From CAZBSE01 sp964578625 (GTDB lineage Bacteria > Actinomycetota > Humimicrobiia > Humimicrobiales > Humimicrobiaceae): 57,708 nt of DNA. The notes beneath the pieces were generated by a model. It worked only from the letters and a program-made list of their open reading frames with translations. It searched no databases and was not told where the DNA came from. Location: assembly GCA_964578625.1 (NCBI GenBank), contig CAZODQ010000012.1, positions 1-57,708 on the forward strand, given 5' to 3'. Made by a program: the position numbers and the translations under genes. Positions 9,350-18,885 of the stretch are shown piece by piece; position 1 is the first letter of the stretch, and each line of letters begins with the position of its first letter.

Positions 9350-9430
9350 AAATATTTTTATGTATTTATTTTTACTGTAATCTAATATAATTCTTATAAT
9401 TTTATATTGATAGTCTTTAAAGGAGTGTTT

Positions 9431-9778
9431 TTGATAATCAAGAAGAAAAAAGATTTTGATCCACAGATCAAGGAAAACGAGGATATGAAAGGCGTTAAGT
9501 TTTATCCAATGCTTACTGCTGGAGACGGTACACCTAATTTTGCAATGAGACTTTTTGTAATAGACCCAGGTGGTTATACGCCCAGGCACCGGCATAAATG
9601 GGAACATGAAGTATATATTATAAGGGGAGATGGATATGTAGTTGCAGGCGAGGAGAAAATACGGGTCGAGCAGGATGACTTTATTTTTGTAGAACCCTCA
9701 GAGCTGCATCAGTTCCGTGCCGGCGAAAATGGAATAAGTATGATCTGTGTGGTTCCCAATGAAGGGCAGCCTTCATAA
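9431..9778 (+). CDS. Small cupin-domain protein
   Basis: The product is 115 residues and a single cupin barrel. Motif 1 is GGYTPRHRHKWEHEVYIIRGDG (shown here as two parts: GGYTPRHRH and KWEHEVYIIRGDG) and supplies the HxH plus glutamate metal ligands near 53-60. Motif 2, PSELHQFRA, gives the last histidine near 95. I chose the TTG at 9431 over the TTG at 9407 because AGGAG at 9421-9425 sits five bases before it. Small cupins like this bind a divalent metal and act as isomerases, dioxygenases or ligand sensors. No specific role can be assigned. It follows the sirtuin gene but with about 80 bp of AT-rich spacer, so co-transcription is possible but not shown. Confidence 0.85.
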   Translation: MIIKKKKDFDPQIKENEDMKGVKFYPMLTAGDGTPNFAMRLFVIDPGGYTPRHRHKWEHEVYIIRGDGYVVAGEEKIRVEQDDFIFVEPSELHQFRAGENGISMICVVPNEGQPS

Positions 9779-9822
9779 TGTTTTTTATAAATAGATAAAC
9801 CGGATACAATTGGTTATAATGT

Positions 9823-9939
9823 ATGGAAGATAAAGGCTGGATCAGGGAAGAGCATGTGGAAGATATACCGGAAGAATGGAGTAGATCAGAGAGGACTGTT
9901 TTATCTGAGTCACAAAAGATCTGGTTATATCTGATATAG
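9823..9939 (+). CDS. Possible 38-residue small ORF
   Basis: An ATG frame of 38 codons plus stop lies in the 240-bp gap between the cupin and lipoprotein genes. Its product is acidic at the start (MEDKGWIREEHVEDIPEEW) and ends in a short hydrophobic stretch. No convincing ribosome-binding site precedes it and I recognise no family. The amino-acid make-up looks more protein-like than random AT-rich sequence, so it could be a real small gene or a decayed remnant. Confidence 0.22.
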   Translation: MEDKGWIREEHVEDIPEEWSRSERTVLSESQKIWLYLI

Positions 9940-10018
9940 ATGTTCTTTAAAGCACTGCTTCCGGCCATCTGCCTGTTGTTGTTAACATTAATTAAATGTT
10001 TGTAAATATTTTCCTAAT

Positions 10019-11302
10019 ATGACAATTAAAAATCAAGTTACGGTAAAAATATTAATATTTATAATAATTTCTGCTGTAATGATGACATCTGCTGTTGTTT
10101 TTCTCTCCTGCAAGCCCGAATTAGACTTCGGAGATCTGGTTGTTTGTCCGGAAGTAGATAAAGATACCTTTGCCCCTGTGGAAATCAAGGACATTTTTGA
10201 AACTGGAGTAGAAAAAATATATGCAGTGATTGAGGCATCCGGGGTAAAAGCCGAAGATGTATGGAAGTTTACCTGGGAAAACAGGGATACGGGAGAAGTG
10301 ATTGCCGATTCCACAGGCAGCTATTCTGAAAATGACAGCGGTTATATGGAAGGCTACCTCTCAAACTGCATCGTACCCGGCGAGGAGGGAGGTATTATAG
10401 GGGAACCCGGAAATTATAGAGTCGATTTTTACCATAACGGCCAGCTTATAAGCAGTGCTGATTTTATTATTGAACCTGCCGAACTTAAAATAATCGAGGT
10501 CATATTATCAAGTGAGGCAGATGGATTAGAGCATCCTGAGGCTGCTGCTGACAGATTCTTCCCAGATGATATTATCAATGCTTCAATAAAGTTGAATTGT
10601 AAGATAAAAGGCGAGTCAATAGGTATTAAGTGGTACCGGGGTGAAGACGAATTGCTGGGTGAAAAGCAGTTTACTATTGAAAAGGATTATTATTTACCCA
10701 GCTATATTGTGTTTAAAATAACTAATGAAGGTCCGTGGCCAATTGATGATTATAGAATTGAAATTTTTCATAATGAATCGTTGGAGGGAAACTATAATTT
10801 CGAAGTGGTCAGAAAAGAGATATCCGACGCTGCTTTTAATCAGGGGAATCTTTATAGAAGTGAGGAATATAAATTCTCTATTAATTTTGCGGATGATTGG
10901 AGTTATGAGGAAGAAGAAAATAATACCGGGCTTGATGTTGATTTTACCCCTGTCCTTGACTATGTAGATGTTATCATCAGGATGACAGTTTTAAAGAAAG
11001 GATACTTTCCGGGCAAGGAGAAATACTCTGATTTTGCTGACAATATAGTAAAGGATATTATTGTTTTGGGTGATGATATGGAAGTTAAAAAAACAGAAAA
11101 CACAGGGGAAATTAATGATGATACTTACAGCCTGATAAATTACAGCTATCCGGGGGAAGATGAAAACGGCTGGGACATTGACTTAATCTTTATAAATAAA
11201 GCCGGTATGCTTTATCTGTTTTCAAAAATTTCCTGTACTTACTATAAGGGATTTGCGGATAGAGCATACAGCGAAATGCTGAACTCTCTATTATTTGATT
11301 AA
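10019..11302 (+). CDS. Predicted lipoprotein with PsbP-like C-terminal domain
   Basis: The product is 427 residues. A hydrophobic N-terminal segment (about 10-29) ends at a lipobox with cysteine 31 (VFLSC), so it should be a membrane-anchored extracytoplasmic lipoprotein. Residues about 50-280 form two similar beta-rich segments, each with a W..E or WYRGEDEL strand followed by P..YRI-/YRVDFYHN-type strands. These look like repeated immunoglobulin-like modules. From about 283 the segment YRSEEYKFSINFADDW begins a PsbP/DUF1795-like domain that runs to the C-terminus. I do not know its function. A spacer of about 100 bp separates it from the next gene, so it is probably monocistronic. Confidence 0.72.
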   Translation: MTIKNQVTVKILIFIIISAVMMTSAVVFLSCKPELDFGDLVVCPEVDKDTFAPVEIKDIFETGVEKIYAVIEASGVKAEDVWKFTWENRDTGEVIADSTGSYSENDSGYMEGYLSNCIVPGEEGGIIGEPGNYRVDFYHNGQLISSADFIIEPAELKIIEVILSSEADGLEHPEAAADRFFPDDIINASIKLNCKIKGESIGIKWYRGEDELLGEKQFTIEKDYYLPSYIVFKITNEGPWPIDDYRIEIFHNESLEGNYNFEVVRKEISDAAFNQGNLYRSEEYKFSINFADDWSYEEEENNTGLDVDFTPVLDYVDVIIRMTVLKKGYFPGKEKYSDFADNIVKDIIVLGDDMEVKKTENTGEINDDTYSLINYSYPGEDENGWDIDLIFINKAGMLYLFSKISCTYYKGFADRAYSEMLNSLLFD

Positions 11303-11401
11303 TATAGGATTTTAAAAATACATTTATAGTTTAATGATGAATCAGATTGTAATATAATTACTTCTGTTTGCCTTAAGATTTTTATCATTTAGGAGAATTT
11401 T

Positions 11402-12763
11402 TTGCTTAGTCTCAATAAAAAACTAAAGAGTCTAAAAAACAAAGGAAAATCCATAAAGGTTGCTGTGGCCGGAGTAGGCCAGATGGGCAGAAGCCTGATC
11501 TCTCATATCAGTGAACTTGACGGGATGCAGGTTGTTGCAGTGGCAAACCGGGATGTAGGAAAGATCAACAGTATATTGAAGGAGCTTGAGATAAGCGAAG
11601 ATAAACTGGTGCTCGTAGGCTGCAGAGGCAGGTTAAATTTAGGAAATGATAAAAGCGGGATCGCAGTGGAAAGCAGCACCATGGACAGCACGACTATAAA
11701 GAGGTTAAACCAGCTGGCAGAAAAGGGTAAAATCATAATATCGGATGACCTTGATATATTATTTGTCATTAATGATGTTGATGTAGTAATAGATGCAACA
11801 GGCAATCCTGAGGCGGGTGCGTACATAGCATCCAATGCTATTTCGCATAAGAAGCACATCGTGACTTTGAACGTAGAAGCCGATGCAGTAGTAGGGCCCA
11901 AACTTAAACAACTTGCAGATGATGCAGGAGTAATATATACGGTTTCAGCGGGGGATGAACCTGCTGCACTGAAGGAGCTTTATGATTTTGCAGATACACT
12001 TGGATTAGAAATAATTGCTGCAGGAAAGGGTAAGAATAATCCTCTGGACAGGTATGCAAATCCGGACACACTCAAAGAATATGCTGAAAGTAAGGGTTCA
12101 AGCCCGAAGATGATGACATCCTTTGTGGATGGTACAAAGTCAATGATAGAGATGGCCTGTCTTTCAAATTCAACCGGATTGGTCTCTGACTGCAGGGGTA
12201 TGCACGGTCCCAGAGCAGATATAAAGGATTTGACTAATGTATTCAGATTAAAAAAAGACGGCGGTATATTGTCCAGAAAGGGGGTAGTGGATTTTGCGAT
12301 TGGAGATCTTGCTCCGGGTGTTTTTTTGATCTATACCACTGAAAACAAGATGATAAGGGCAGATCTCAAATATCTTATGCTGGGAAGCGGACCATATTAC
12401 CTGCTTTACAGGCCATATCATCTGACAAGTATTGAAACTCCTATATCTGTTGCCAGGACTTACTTTTATGGTGAACCCACTCTGGTTCCTGAGTACGGTA
12501 TGGTATCAGAAGTCATTACTATGGCTAAAAGAGACTTAAAAGCAGGTGAAAAGCTTGATGGTATTGGAGGATATACTGTTTACGGTCTTATTGAGGAATA
12601 TGGAAGAGCAAAGGAGGAGAAACTGTTGCCGGTAGGGCTTTCTGAGGGATGCATTTTAAAAAAAGATATCGTAAAAGATCAGCTAATAAAATATAATGAT
12701 GTGAATCCGGTAAGGGATTCGCTGCTGCTGAATCTGAGAAGATTACAGGATGAAATTATATAA
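11402..12763 (+). CDS. Homoserine-dehydrogenase-like NAD(P) oxidoreductase with C-terminal SAF domain
   Basis: The product is 453 residues. The N-terminal Rossmann fold has VAVAGVGQMGRSL (about 20-32), then VDVVIDATGNPEAGA and HKKHIVTLNVEADAVVGP, as in homoserine-dehydrogenase-like enzymes. SAGDEPAALKEL follows. The last 100 residues contain KRDLKAGEKLDGIGGYTVYG, a SAF-type domain. TTG start at 11402 with AGGAG six bases upstream. Proteins of this layout are found in sugar-acid and apiose-type pathways, but the substrate is not predictable here. It lies 21 bp before apbE and just upstream of the rnf genes, so it seems to be the first gene of that transcription unit. A direct link to Rnf is not known to me. 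Confidence 0.75.
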   Translation: MLSLNKKLKSLKNKGKSIKVAVAGVGQMGRSLISHISELDGMQVVAVANRDVGKINSILKELEISEDKLVLVGCRGRLNLGNDKSGIAVESSTMDSTTIKRLNQLAEKGKIIISDDLDILFVINDVDVVIDATGNPEAGAYIASNAISHKKHIVTLNVEADAVVGPKLKQLADDAGVIYTVSAGDEPAALKELYDFADTLGLEIIAAGKGKNNPLDRYANPDTLKEYAESKGSSPKMMTSFVDGTKSMIEMACLSNSTGLVSDCRGMHGPRADIKDLTNVFRLKKDGGILSRKGVVDFAIGDLAPGVFLIYTTENKMIRADLKYLMLGSGPYYLLYRPYHLTSIETPISVARTYFYGEPTLVPEYGMVSEVITMAKRDLKAGEKLDGIGGYTVYGLIEEYGRAKEEKLLPVGLSEGCILKKDIVKDQLIKYNDVNPVRDSLLLNLRRLQDEII

Positions 12764-12784
12764 AAATTTAAGCAGGAGGTATAT

Positions 12785-13816
12785 GTGCAATTTTTTAACA
12801 GTAAAATGAGGACACCTATTATTATAGGTGTTTTTTTAATGATTATATTCTTGCTTCTGCCGGCAGTTTCCTGCAAGTTCGAGACTATTGAGAGAATAGA
12901 AGAAACCAGGGAACTTATGGGAACCTATGTGACCATAACTGTATTTTCAGATAATGAGACAGGCACCGATGCTGTAAATGCAGCATTTAAGAGGATAGAA
13001 GAAATTTCTGATATTGCATCGATTTATGATGAAAACAGCGAAGCATCGATGTTAAATAAGAACGGTTATGTTGATAATCCATCACCAGAATTTTTAGAAC
13101 TGATAAATGCTTCGATTGATTACTATAATATCTCCGGCGGCTGTTTTGATATAACTGTACAGCCCCTTCTGGACCTATGGAGCGGAGGATTGTGGCAGGA
13201 AAGCCAGGAAGTCCAAGATGAAAAGATAAGTGAGGCGCTTAAAGTCGTTGGCTCCGATATGATAAACGTAAGTGAAAACAGGATAGAATTTTTAACAGAC
13301 GGAATGGCTATCACTCTGGGCGGGATCGCCAAGGGTTACGCTGTTGATGAAGCAATAAAAGTCATAAAAGGGTATGGAATCACAAAGGCTCTAGTAAATG
13401 CTGGTGGCGATTTGTATGCTGTGGGAACCAAATCAGATGGTACAAGATGGACGGTCGAGCTGGAAAATCCTGATGATTCAGGTAATGCAGTTGCTGATAT
13501 CGAACCGCTTCCCAACTTTGTTCTTAAGGACAAGGCAGTAGCTACATCAGGAAATTATTACCGCTATTATGATCCAGAGGGAGAAGTCGGGCATATAACT
13601 GATCCAAGGACCGGATATTCTGCCAACAGCTGTATAAGTGTAAGTATTATAGCAAATTCATGTATGGAAGCAGATGTACTGGCGACTTCTGTTTTTGTAA
13701 TGGGTCCGGATGATGGTATGAATCTGGTAGAATCCCTGGATAATGTCGAAACATTGATAATAGATGCTGATAGGGAGATTTTCGAATCTTCTGGACTTTC
13801 AAAATATATTGAGTAG
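12785..13816 (+). CDS. apbE: FAD:protein FMN transferase ApbE (lipoprotein)
   Basis: The product is 343 residues with a lipobox ending at cysteine 30 (LPAVSC), so it is anchored outside the membrane. ApbE attaches FMN from FAD to threonines of RnfD and RnfG. The sequence keeps MGTYVTITV near the start, ITLGGIAKGYAVDEAI and NAGGDLYAVG in the FAD-binding part, and DPRTGY. MEADVLATSVFVMG supplies the Asp/Thr metal-binding site. GTG start at 12785, five bases after AGGAGG; the ATG two bases earlier is out of frame. It directly precedes rnfC by 36 bp, which fits its role in maturing the complex. Confidence 0.93.
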   Translation: MQFFNSKMRTPIIIGVFLMIIFLLLPAVSCKFETIERIEETRELMGTYVTITVFSDNETGTDAVNAAFKRIEEISDIASIYDENSEASMLNKNGYVDNPSPEFLELINASIDYYNISGGCFDITVQPLLDLWSGGLWQESQEVQDEKISEALKVVGSDMINVSENRIEFLTDGMAITLGGIAKGYAVDEAIKVIKGYGITKALVNAGGDLYAVGTKSDGTRWTVELENPDDSGNAVADIEPLPNFVLKDKAVATSGNYYRYYDPEGEVGHITDPRTGYSANSCISVSIIANSCMEADVLATSVFVMGPDDGMNLVESLDNVETLIIDADREIFESSGLSKYIE

Positions 13817-13852
13817 AATTACCTATAGTTTTTCACTTTTTAAAAGAGCAAT

Positions 13853-15199
13853 ATGGGAATTGTAATTAAGAAAAAAAGTGTATTTCGCGGGCTTTCTCTG
13901 GAGGAAAATAAAATAACTGCAAAGAAGCCCATTGAAACTTTACCTATTCCGGAAAAGGTTATTCTTCCGCTTCAGCAAAGTCTCGGAGCACCTTGCGAAT
14001 TTATAGTGAAAAGAAAGGATACAGTAAAGACAGGTCAGAAAATAGCAGATACCAATAGCTATGTTTCTGCGCCCGTACATTCTTCAGTATCAGGAAGTGT
14101 ATTAAAAATCACAAAGATTTTAAATCCTGCCACCTGTGCATTGATAGATGCACTGGTAATAGAATCCGACGGGGAAGACAGCTGGGTAGACTGTAAAAAA
14201 CTTTTTGACATCGATGATTCTGATAATTTTCCCGGACTAAAGAAAATAGTGCGTTCTCTTGGAAGGGAAAAGATACTTGAAAAAATAAAAGAAGCAGGAG
14301 TAGTAGGGTTAGGCGGGGCCACTTTTCCTACACATGTTAAACTTAATCCACCCAAGGATAAAAAAATTGATACATTAATTTTAAATGGCTGTGAATGTGA
14401 GCCATTTATAACCTCCGATCACAGGATCATGCTTGAGTACGGCAGGAAGGTCATAGCGGGTCTGTATATAATAAGCAGGACCATAACACCAAAAAATATT
14501 TATATAGCAGTGGAGGACAACAAGGAAGATGCTATCCGCTCTCTTGAAGAAATCATAATAAAAATGGGATTTAAAGATACCATTAGAATAGTCTCACTGG
14601 AATCACGCTATCCGATGGGGGCAGAAAAAACACTTATAAAGACTGTATTGGACAGGACTGTTCCCATGGGAGGTCTTCCTATGGATGTAGGAGTCATAGT
14701 AAATAATGTAGCAACCGCAAAATCTGTTTACGAAGCTGTAATCGAGAGCAAGCCGTTGATAGATAAAGTGGTCACAGTCACGGGTGAAGTTGAAAATCCT
14801 AAAAATTTGCTTGTAAGAATTGGCACATCTATAAGCAGTTTGATTGAAGCATGCGGTAAAACAGGCAGCGGAGTAAATTATATGATCGTCGGCGGTCCTA
14901 TGATGGGTACTTCCATTGCCGATATAGATTTTCCTGTTATCAAAGGGGTCAACTGCATACTTATAAGAGAAAGCAGGGCCAGAGTTGAGCAGGATTGTAT
15001 AAACTGCGGGAGATGTGTAAGCATATGCCCTATGAATCTCATGCCGCTGGTATATGTCAGATATGTAAAAAGAGGTTCTATTGAAAGCTGCAGGCAGTAT
15101 TATATAGAAAACTGCATTGAGTGCGGCTCGTGCGCTTATGTCTGTCCGGCAGGTATTCCTATTGTCGGGTATATAAAGACAGGTAAGAGTATGCTTTGA
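13853..15199 (+). CDS. rnfC: Rnf complex subunit RnfC
   Basis: The product is 448 residues. RnfC is the peripheral subunit of the Rnf complex that exchanges electrons with NAD+ through FMN and Fe-S clusters. The N-terminal biotinyl-lipoyl-like part holds PVHSSVSGSV. GVVGLGGATFPTHVKL is the Nqo1/SLBB-like FMN-NADH region, followed by NGCECEPF. Two [4Fe-4S] motifs sit at C382-C385-C388-C392 and C421-C424-C427-C431. The length is at the short end for RnfC; there is no long alanine-rich C-terminal extension as in E. coli RsxC. It is the first structural gene of the C-D-G-E-A-B order usual in anaerobes such as Acetobacterium and Clostridium. Confidence 0.95.
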   Translation: MGIVIKKKSVFRGLSLEENKITAKKPIETLPIPEKVILPLQQSLGAPCEFIVKRKDTVKTGQKIADTNSYVSAPVHSSVSGSVLKITKILNPATCALIDALVIESDGEDSWVDCKKLFDIDDSDNFPGLKKIVRSLGREKILEKIKEAGVVGLGGATFPTHVKLNPPKDKKIDTLILNGCECEPFITSDHRIMLEYGRKVIAGLYIISRTITPKNIYIAVEDNKEDAIRSLEEIIIKMGFKDTIRIVSLESRYPMGAEKTLIKTVLDRTVPMGGLPMDVGVIVNNVATAKSVYEAVIESKPLIDKVVTVTGEVENPKNLLVRIGTSISSLIEACGKTGSGVNYMIVGGPMMGTSIADIDFPVIKGVNCILIRESRARVEQDCINCGRCVSICPMNLMPLVYVRYVKRGSIESCRQYYIENCIECGSCAYVCPAGIPIVGYIKTGKSML

Positions 15200-15216
15200 A
15201 AAATATTTAGGAGAAG

Positions 15217-16161
15217 ATGAAAAAAGATAAAATATTAATATCTCATGCTCCACATATATGGAGAGGTTTTTCGACCACTAAGATAATGTATATAGTCATT
15301 ATCGCGCTTCTTTTCCCTGCCGGTGCATCTATATACTATTTTGGATATTATGCTATTTATATAATACTTATCAGTATAGCGACAGCTGTACTTACCGAAT
15401 TTACTATAAAAAAACTAAGGAAAAAAAGATTTATAATGGACGGCAGTGCCGTGATCACCGGGTTGCTGTTTGCTCTTGTACTTCCGCCAAGACTGCCGCT
15501 ATGGATGGTTGTAATAGGTGCTTTTTTTTCCATTGCTGTTGTCAAGGAAGCTTTTGGAGGCCTGGGTTACAATATATTCAATCCCGCTCTGGCGGGCAGG
15601 GCTTTTCTGTCAATATGTTTTCCCCAGGAGATGACTACATGGGTTCTTCCTCCTCACTTCAGTTATGATGCAGTAACCGGAGCGACTCCCTTAAGCGAAA
15701 ATTTTTCTAATCTTTCTAATAAGCTGTCTTTATACAAAGATCTATTTTTTGGAAATACAGGAGGTTCTCTGGGAGAGACTTCGGCAATGCTTATATTGAT
15801 AGGGGCGGCGGTACTTTTTATATTCCGTATAACAGACTGGAGGATTCCGGTATTTTATATAGGAACAGTGGCACTGGGTTCTTTTCTGATGGGGAAAGAT
15901 GTACTGTTCCAGATTCTGGCCGGGGGCCTTATGATTGGTGCCTTTTTTATGGCTACTGATTATGTTACATCACCGGTTACGGGAAATGGGAGGATAATTT
16001 TTGGGGTAGGTCTGGGAATACTGACCGTACTTATAAGAAATTTCAGCAGCATGCCTGAAGGGGTATGTTTTTCCATACTTATTATGAACGCCTTTACCCC
16101 TTTAATAGATAAATATGTTAAAGTAAAACCATTTGGCTTTTACAAGAAGAAAAATGCGTAA
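15217..16161 (+). CDS. rnfD: Rnf complex subunit RnfD
   Basis: The product is 314 residues with about nine or ten membrane helices. It carries the covalent flavin site S/T-G-A-T: T154-G155-A156-T157, with T157 the expected FMN-bearing threonine. GLGYNIFNPALAGRAF and ATDYVTSPVTGNG are conserved RnfD/NqrB loops. The start ATG follows AGGAGAAG. It begins 17 bp after rnfC and its last codons overlap the rnfG start in the sequence ATGCGTAA, which points to coupled translation. RnfD is one of the membrane subunits thought to couple electron flow to Na+ or H+ transport. Confidence 0.95.
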   Translation: MKKDKILISHAPHIWRGFSTTKIMYIVIIALLFPAGASIYYFGYYAIYIILISIATAVLTEFTIKKLRKKRFIMDGSAVITGLLFALVLPPRLPLWMVVIGAFFSIAVVKEAFGGLGYNIFNPALAGRAFLSICFPQEMTTWVLPPHFSYDAVTGATPLSENFSNLSNKLSLYKDLFFGNTGGSLGETSAMLILIGAAVLFIFRITDWRIPVFYIGTVALGSFLMGKDVLFQILAGGLMIGAFFMATDYVTSPVTGNGRIIFGVGLGILTVLIRNFSSMPEGVCFSILIMNAFTPLIDKYVKVKPFGFYKKKNA

Positions 16162-16687
16162 TAAGATTTTATCAAATAGAGCATACCCGGTTGTTTTTCT
16201 GGCAGTGATTGTGACTGTATCTATTGCACTGCTGACAGCTCTAAATAATGTGACTTCACCTGTAGTGGAAAGCAGGCGGAGTGAAGAAATTAAAAATACT
16301 CTGGAAGAAATCTTTCCTGAGATGAGCGAGTATAAAATTGACGGCGAAGTATATATAATATATCAGGACAGTGAGAAAGCAGGATATGCTTTTTTAGCAA
16401 GCGGAAGCGGCTATGGCGGCAATATTGACATTCTGGTCGGGTTGGACAATGATTTTAACATAAAAGACATATCAATACTTTCACAGACTGAGACTCCCGG
16501 TCTTGGTGCCAGAATAACCGAAAGCACTTTTACTGATCAGTTTAAAGGGTTATCTGCTGGTGAAGTAGCCCTTAGGGCAGACAATGGTAAGATAGATGCG
16601 ATTACTGGAGCTACAATAAGCTCAAGAGCTGTAGTCGACGCTGTCAGGGAGAAGATAAGTGAAATAATAAATAGTCTCCAGAATTAA
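16154..16687 (+). CDS. rnfG: Rnf complex subunit RnfG
   Basis: The product is 177 residues from the ATG at 16154, which overlaps the rnfD stop by eight bases. An upstream in-frame TTG at 16133 is possible but less likely. One N-terminal membrane helix (about 11-32) anchors an extracytoplasmic FMN-binding domain. DAITGATISSRAVVDAV contains the flavinylation site, with threonine 154 as the expected FMN attachment residue, supplied by the ApbE encoded three genes upstream. SQTETPGLGARI is another family motif. It is a small RnfG of usual length. Confidence 0.94.
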   Translation: MRNKILSNRAYPVVFLAVIVTVSIALLTALNNVTSPVVESRRSEEIKNTLEEIFPEMSEYKIDGEVYIIYQDSEKAGYAFLASGSGYGGNIDILVGLDNDFNIKDISILSQTETPGLGARITESTFTDQFKGLSAGEVALRADNGKIDAITGATISSRAVVDAVREKISEIINSLQN

Positions 16688-16727
16688 ATTTTGGAGATTT
16701 TGGTTATAAAAGGAAGAGAAGATAAAA

Positions 16728-17390
16728 GTGAGTAAAAATAAAAATGAGAGCGATTGCGGGATAAAAAAGAAAGACAGCGGCAGTTTCTGGAAGGAATTTG
16801 CCAAGGGTATTATCATATCGAATCCAGTGTTCATACTTACCCTGGGACTCTGTCCTACTCTGGCAATTACAAATTCGGTCACTAATGCTCTGGGTATGGG
16901 TGCAGGTGTCATATTTGTCCTGCTCTGTTCGAATATTATAATTGCAAGCATCAGGAATGCTACGCCAGGCCTGGTAAGAATTCCGGTCTTTATAGTCGTA
17001 ATAGCCACATTTGTTACTATTCTAAGTCTGGTGTTTGAGGCATATTTGCCTCCGCTTCATAAATCACTTGGAATTTATCTTCCGTTGATTGTAGTAAACT
17101 GTATTATTTTAGGACGTGCAGAAGTATTTGCCTCTAAAAATCCAGTATTGTATTCCATTGCAGATGCGGTGGGAATCGGGATAGGGTTTACAGTTGCTCT
17201 TATAATAATTTCTTTTATAAGGGAAATCTTAGGCACTGGAAGCCTGGGAATATTCGGAAGGGAGCTGTTTAAACTGCCAGGTTTGGCTGCACACCCGTTG
17301 ACATTTTTTATTTCGCCTCCGGGAGCTTTTCTGGTGATAGGGAGCCTGCTGGCACTGTTCAGGTGGATGGGAGTGATAAAAGGTGAGTAA
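16728..17390 (+). CDS. rnfE: Rnf complex subunit RnfE
   Basis: The product is 220 residues and an integral membrane protein with six helices. It opens with a charged cytosolic stretch and then FAKGIIISNPVFILTLGLCPTLAITNSV, the hallmark of RnfE/NqrD. LGIYLPLIVVNCIILGRAE and PPGAFLVIGSLLA are also conserved. GTG start at 16728 behind AGGAAGAG. Its end overlaps the rnfA start by eight bases. RnfE and RnfA pack as an inverted pair around a shared Fe-S cluster bound by the CP motif in helix 1 of each. Confidence 0.94.
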   Translation: MSKNKNESDCGIKKKDSGSFWKEFAKGIIISNPVFILTLGLCPTLAITNSVTNALGMGAGVIFVLLCSNIIIASIRNATPGLVRIPVFIVVIATFVTILSLVFEAYLPPLHKSLGIYLPLIVVNCIILGRAEVFASKNPVLYSIADAVGIGIGFTVALIIISFIREILGTGSLGIFGRELFKLPGLAAHPLTFFISPPGAFLVIGSLLALFRWMGVIKGE

Positions 17391-17958
17391 TCTTTTTACC
17401 ATAATTATTGCAATGGTCCTTGTAAATAATATGGTTCTGGCTAAATTTCTGGGACTGTGCCCGTTTTTTGGGGTATCCAAAAAATTGTCCAACGCTTTCA
17501 GCATGGGTATAGCAGTAACATTGGTCATGCTTATTGCATCTGCTTCTACCTCGGTGATTTATAACTATATACTGGTACCATATAATGTTGAGTTTATGAA
17601 TATCGTGATATATATTCTGGTAATAGCGTCCCTTGTCCAGATAGTAGAGATTACCATAAGGAGGACCAATATAGTATTATATAAAGCACTCGGGATTTAT
17701 CTGCCTTTGATAACTACTAACTGCGCAGTGCTGGGTATAACTCTTATAAATGCAGCAGAGAACTATTCCATTCTGGAAAGTGTAGTAAGTGCTTTAGGTG
17801 CAGGGATCGGTTTTACCCTTGTACTTATTATAATGTCGGGTATAAGAGAAAAGCTCGACCTTGCAGATAGCCCCAAGTCTATGAAAGGGCTTCCGGTTGC
17901 CTTTATAACTGCAGCGCTTCTGGCGCTGGCTTTTATAGGATTCAATGGGATGGTATAA
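17383..17958 (+). CDS. rnfA: Rnf complex subunit RnfA
   Basis: The product is 191 residues with six membrane helices. VNNMVLAKFLGLCPFFGVSKK near the start holds the conserved cysteine for the intramembrane Fe-S cluster shared with RnfE. LGIYLPLITTNCAVLG is the second family signature. GTG start at 17383 lies inside the end of rnfE, an eight-base overlap. It is followed by rnfB after 32 bp. The length and order are standard. Confidence 0.95.
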   Translation: MSNLFTIIIAMVLVNNMVLAKFLGLCPFFGVSKKLSNAFSMGIAVTLVMLIASASTSVIYNYILVPYNVEFMNIVIYILVIASLVQIVEITIRRTNIVLYKALGIYLPLITTNCAVLGITLINAAENYSILESVVSALGAGIGFTLVLIIMSGIREKLDLADSPKSMKGLPVAFITAALLALAFIGFNGMV

Positions 17959-17990
17959 GATTAAAAATATTATAAGAATTTAAGGTCATT

Positions 17991-18878
17991 ATGAATACTG
18001 GACTTATTATTTTAATTTTAAGCTCGATAGGGATTATATGTGGAATATTGATTTTTCTGGCAAACAGGTTTCTCCCTAAAGAGGCAGAAACACTGAGGAA
18101 GGCTGAGGAAATTGCAGAACACCTTCCCGGTATGAATTGCGGTGCCTGCGGGTTTCCGGGGTGTTTTGCCTATGCACAGGAACTGGCAAAAGATAAGAAT
18201 AAATTTTTTACAAGTACATGTGCTACTGTACTCCAGGAACCTGATATGCTAAAAGGACTGGAAAACGTACTAGATATTGAAGTAGATCCTTCCAAGATAA
18301 ACAAAAAGGCAGTAGTACACTGTTATGGAAATTCCGGAGTAATAGGGGATTACTCAGGTATAAAAACATGCAGGGCTGCAACCAATCTGCTTGGAGGTTA
18401 TAAGAGATGTCCATATGGCTGCCTTGGATTAGGTGATTGTGTGGCAGTATGTCCCAATGATGCCATATCCATTGATGAGAAAAGGAAGGTGGCTGTAATA
18501 AACCCGGATAAGTGTACAGGGTGCGGCCTGTGCGTAGCCAAGTGCCCCAAAGGAATAATCCATCTGGTCTCTGCAAATGCTAATATAGTATATTCATGTA
18601 GTTATAGGTCTTTAAGGAATATACCAGGAAGAGAAAAGTGTGATGAAGGCTGCCTGCACTGCAGAAAATGTTTCAAGGCCTGCGAAAACGGGGCTATAAT
18701 ATGGAATGAAGAGAAAGCCGTGCCGGAATTCGATTTTTCAAAATGCACCCTGTGCGGGGAATGCATTAAAGCCTGTCCTCATAACAGACTTATTAAACTT
18801 TCCAATATTTATAAAAAGGAAAAAAGAATACGGGAGAGGAAAAACCTGAAAAGGAAAAAACTAGTAGCTAAGAAGTAA
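17991..18878 (+). CDS. rnfB: Rnf complex subunit RnfB (polyferredoxin)
   Basis: The product is 295 residues. An N-terminal membrane helix (about 5-25) is followed by the cluster-binding motif C50-C53-C58 with C77, the usual RnfB/CODH-corrinoid type Fe-S domain. Four ferredoxin-like cysteine groups follow: CPYGCLGLGDCVAVCP, CTGCGLCVAKCP, CLHCRKCFKACE and CTLCGECIKACP. RnfB is the entry point for electrons from reduced ferredoxin. The lysine/arginine-rich tail is unusual in length but not alarming. Seven bases separate it from the thioesterase gene, so the transcription unit continues. Confidence 0.94.
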   Translation: MNTGLIILILSSIGIICGILIFLANRFLPKEAETLRKAEEIAEHLPGMNCGACGFPGCFAYAQELAKDKNKFFTSTCATVLQEPDMLKGLENVLDIEVDPSKINKKAVVHCYGNSGVIGDYSGIKTCRAATNLLGGYKRCPYGCLGLGDCVAVCPNDAISIDEKRKVAVINPDKCTGCGLCVAKCPKGIIHLVSANANIVYSCSYRSLRNIPGREKCDEGCLHCRKCFKACENGAIIWNEEKAVPEFDFSKCTLCGECIKACPHNRLIKLSNIYKKEKRIRERKNLKRKKLVAKK

Positions 18879-18885
18879 ATAAATC

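Noticed and set aside
9681..9968. 95-codon minus-strand frame across the cupin end
   Set aside because: It overlaps the cupin gene, lacks a ribosome-binding site and resembles no family.
16133..16154. Upstream TTG start for RnfG
   Set aside because: The ATG at 16154 overlapping the rnfD stop is the more usual arrangement.
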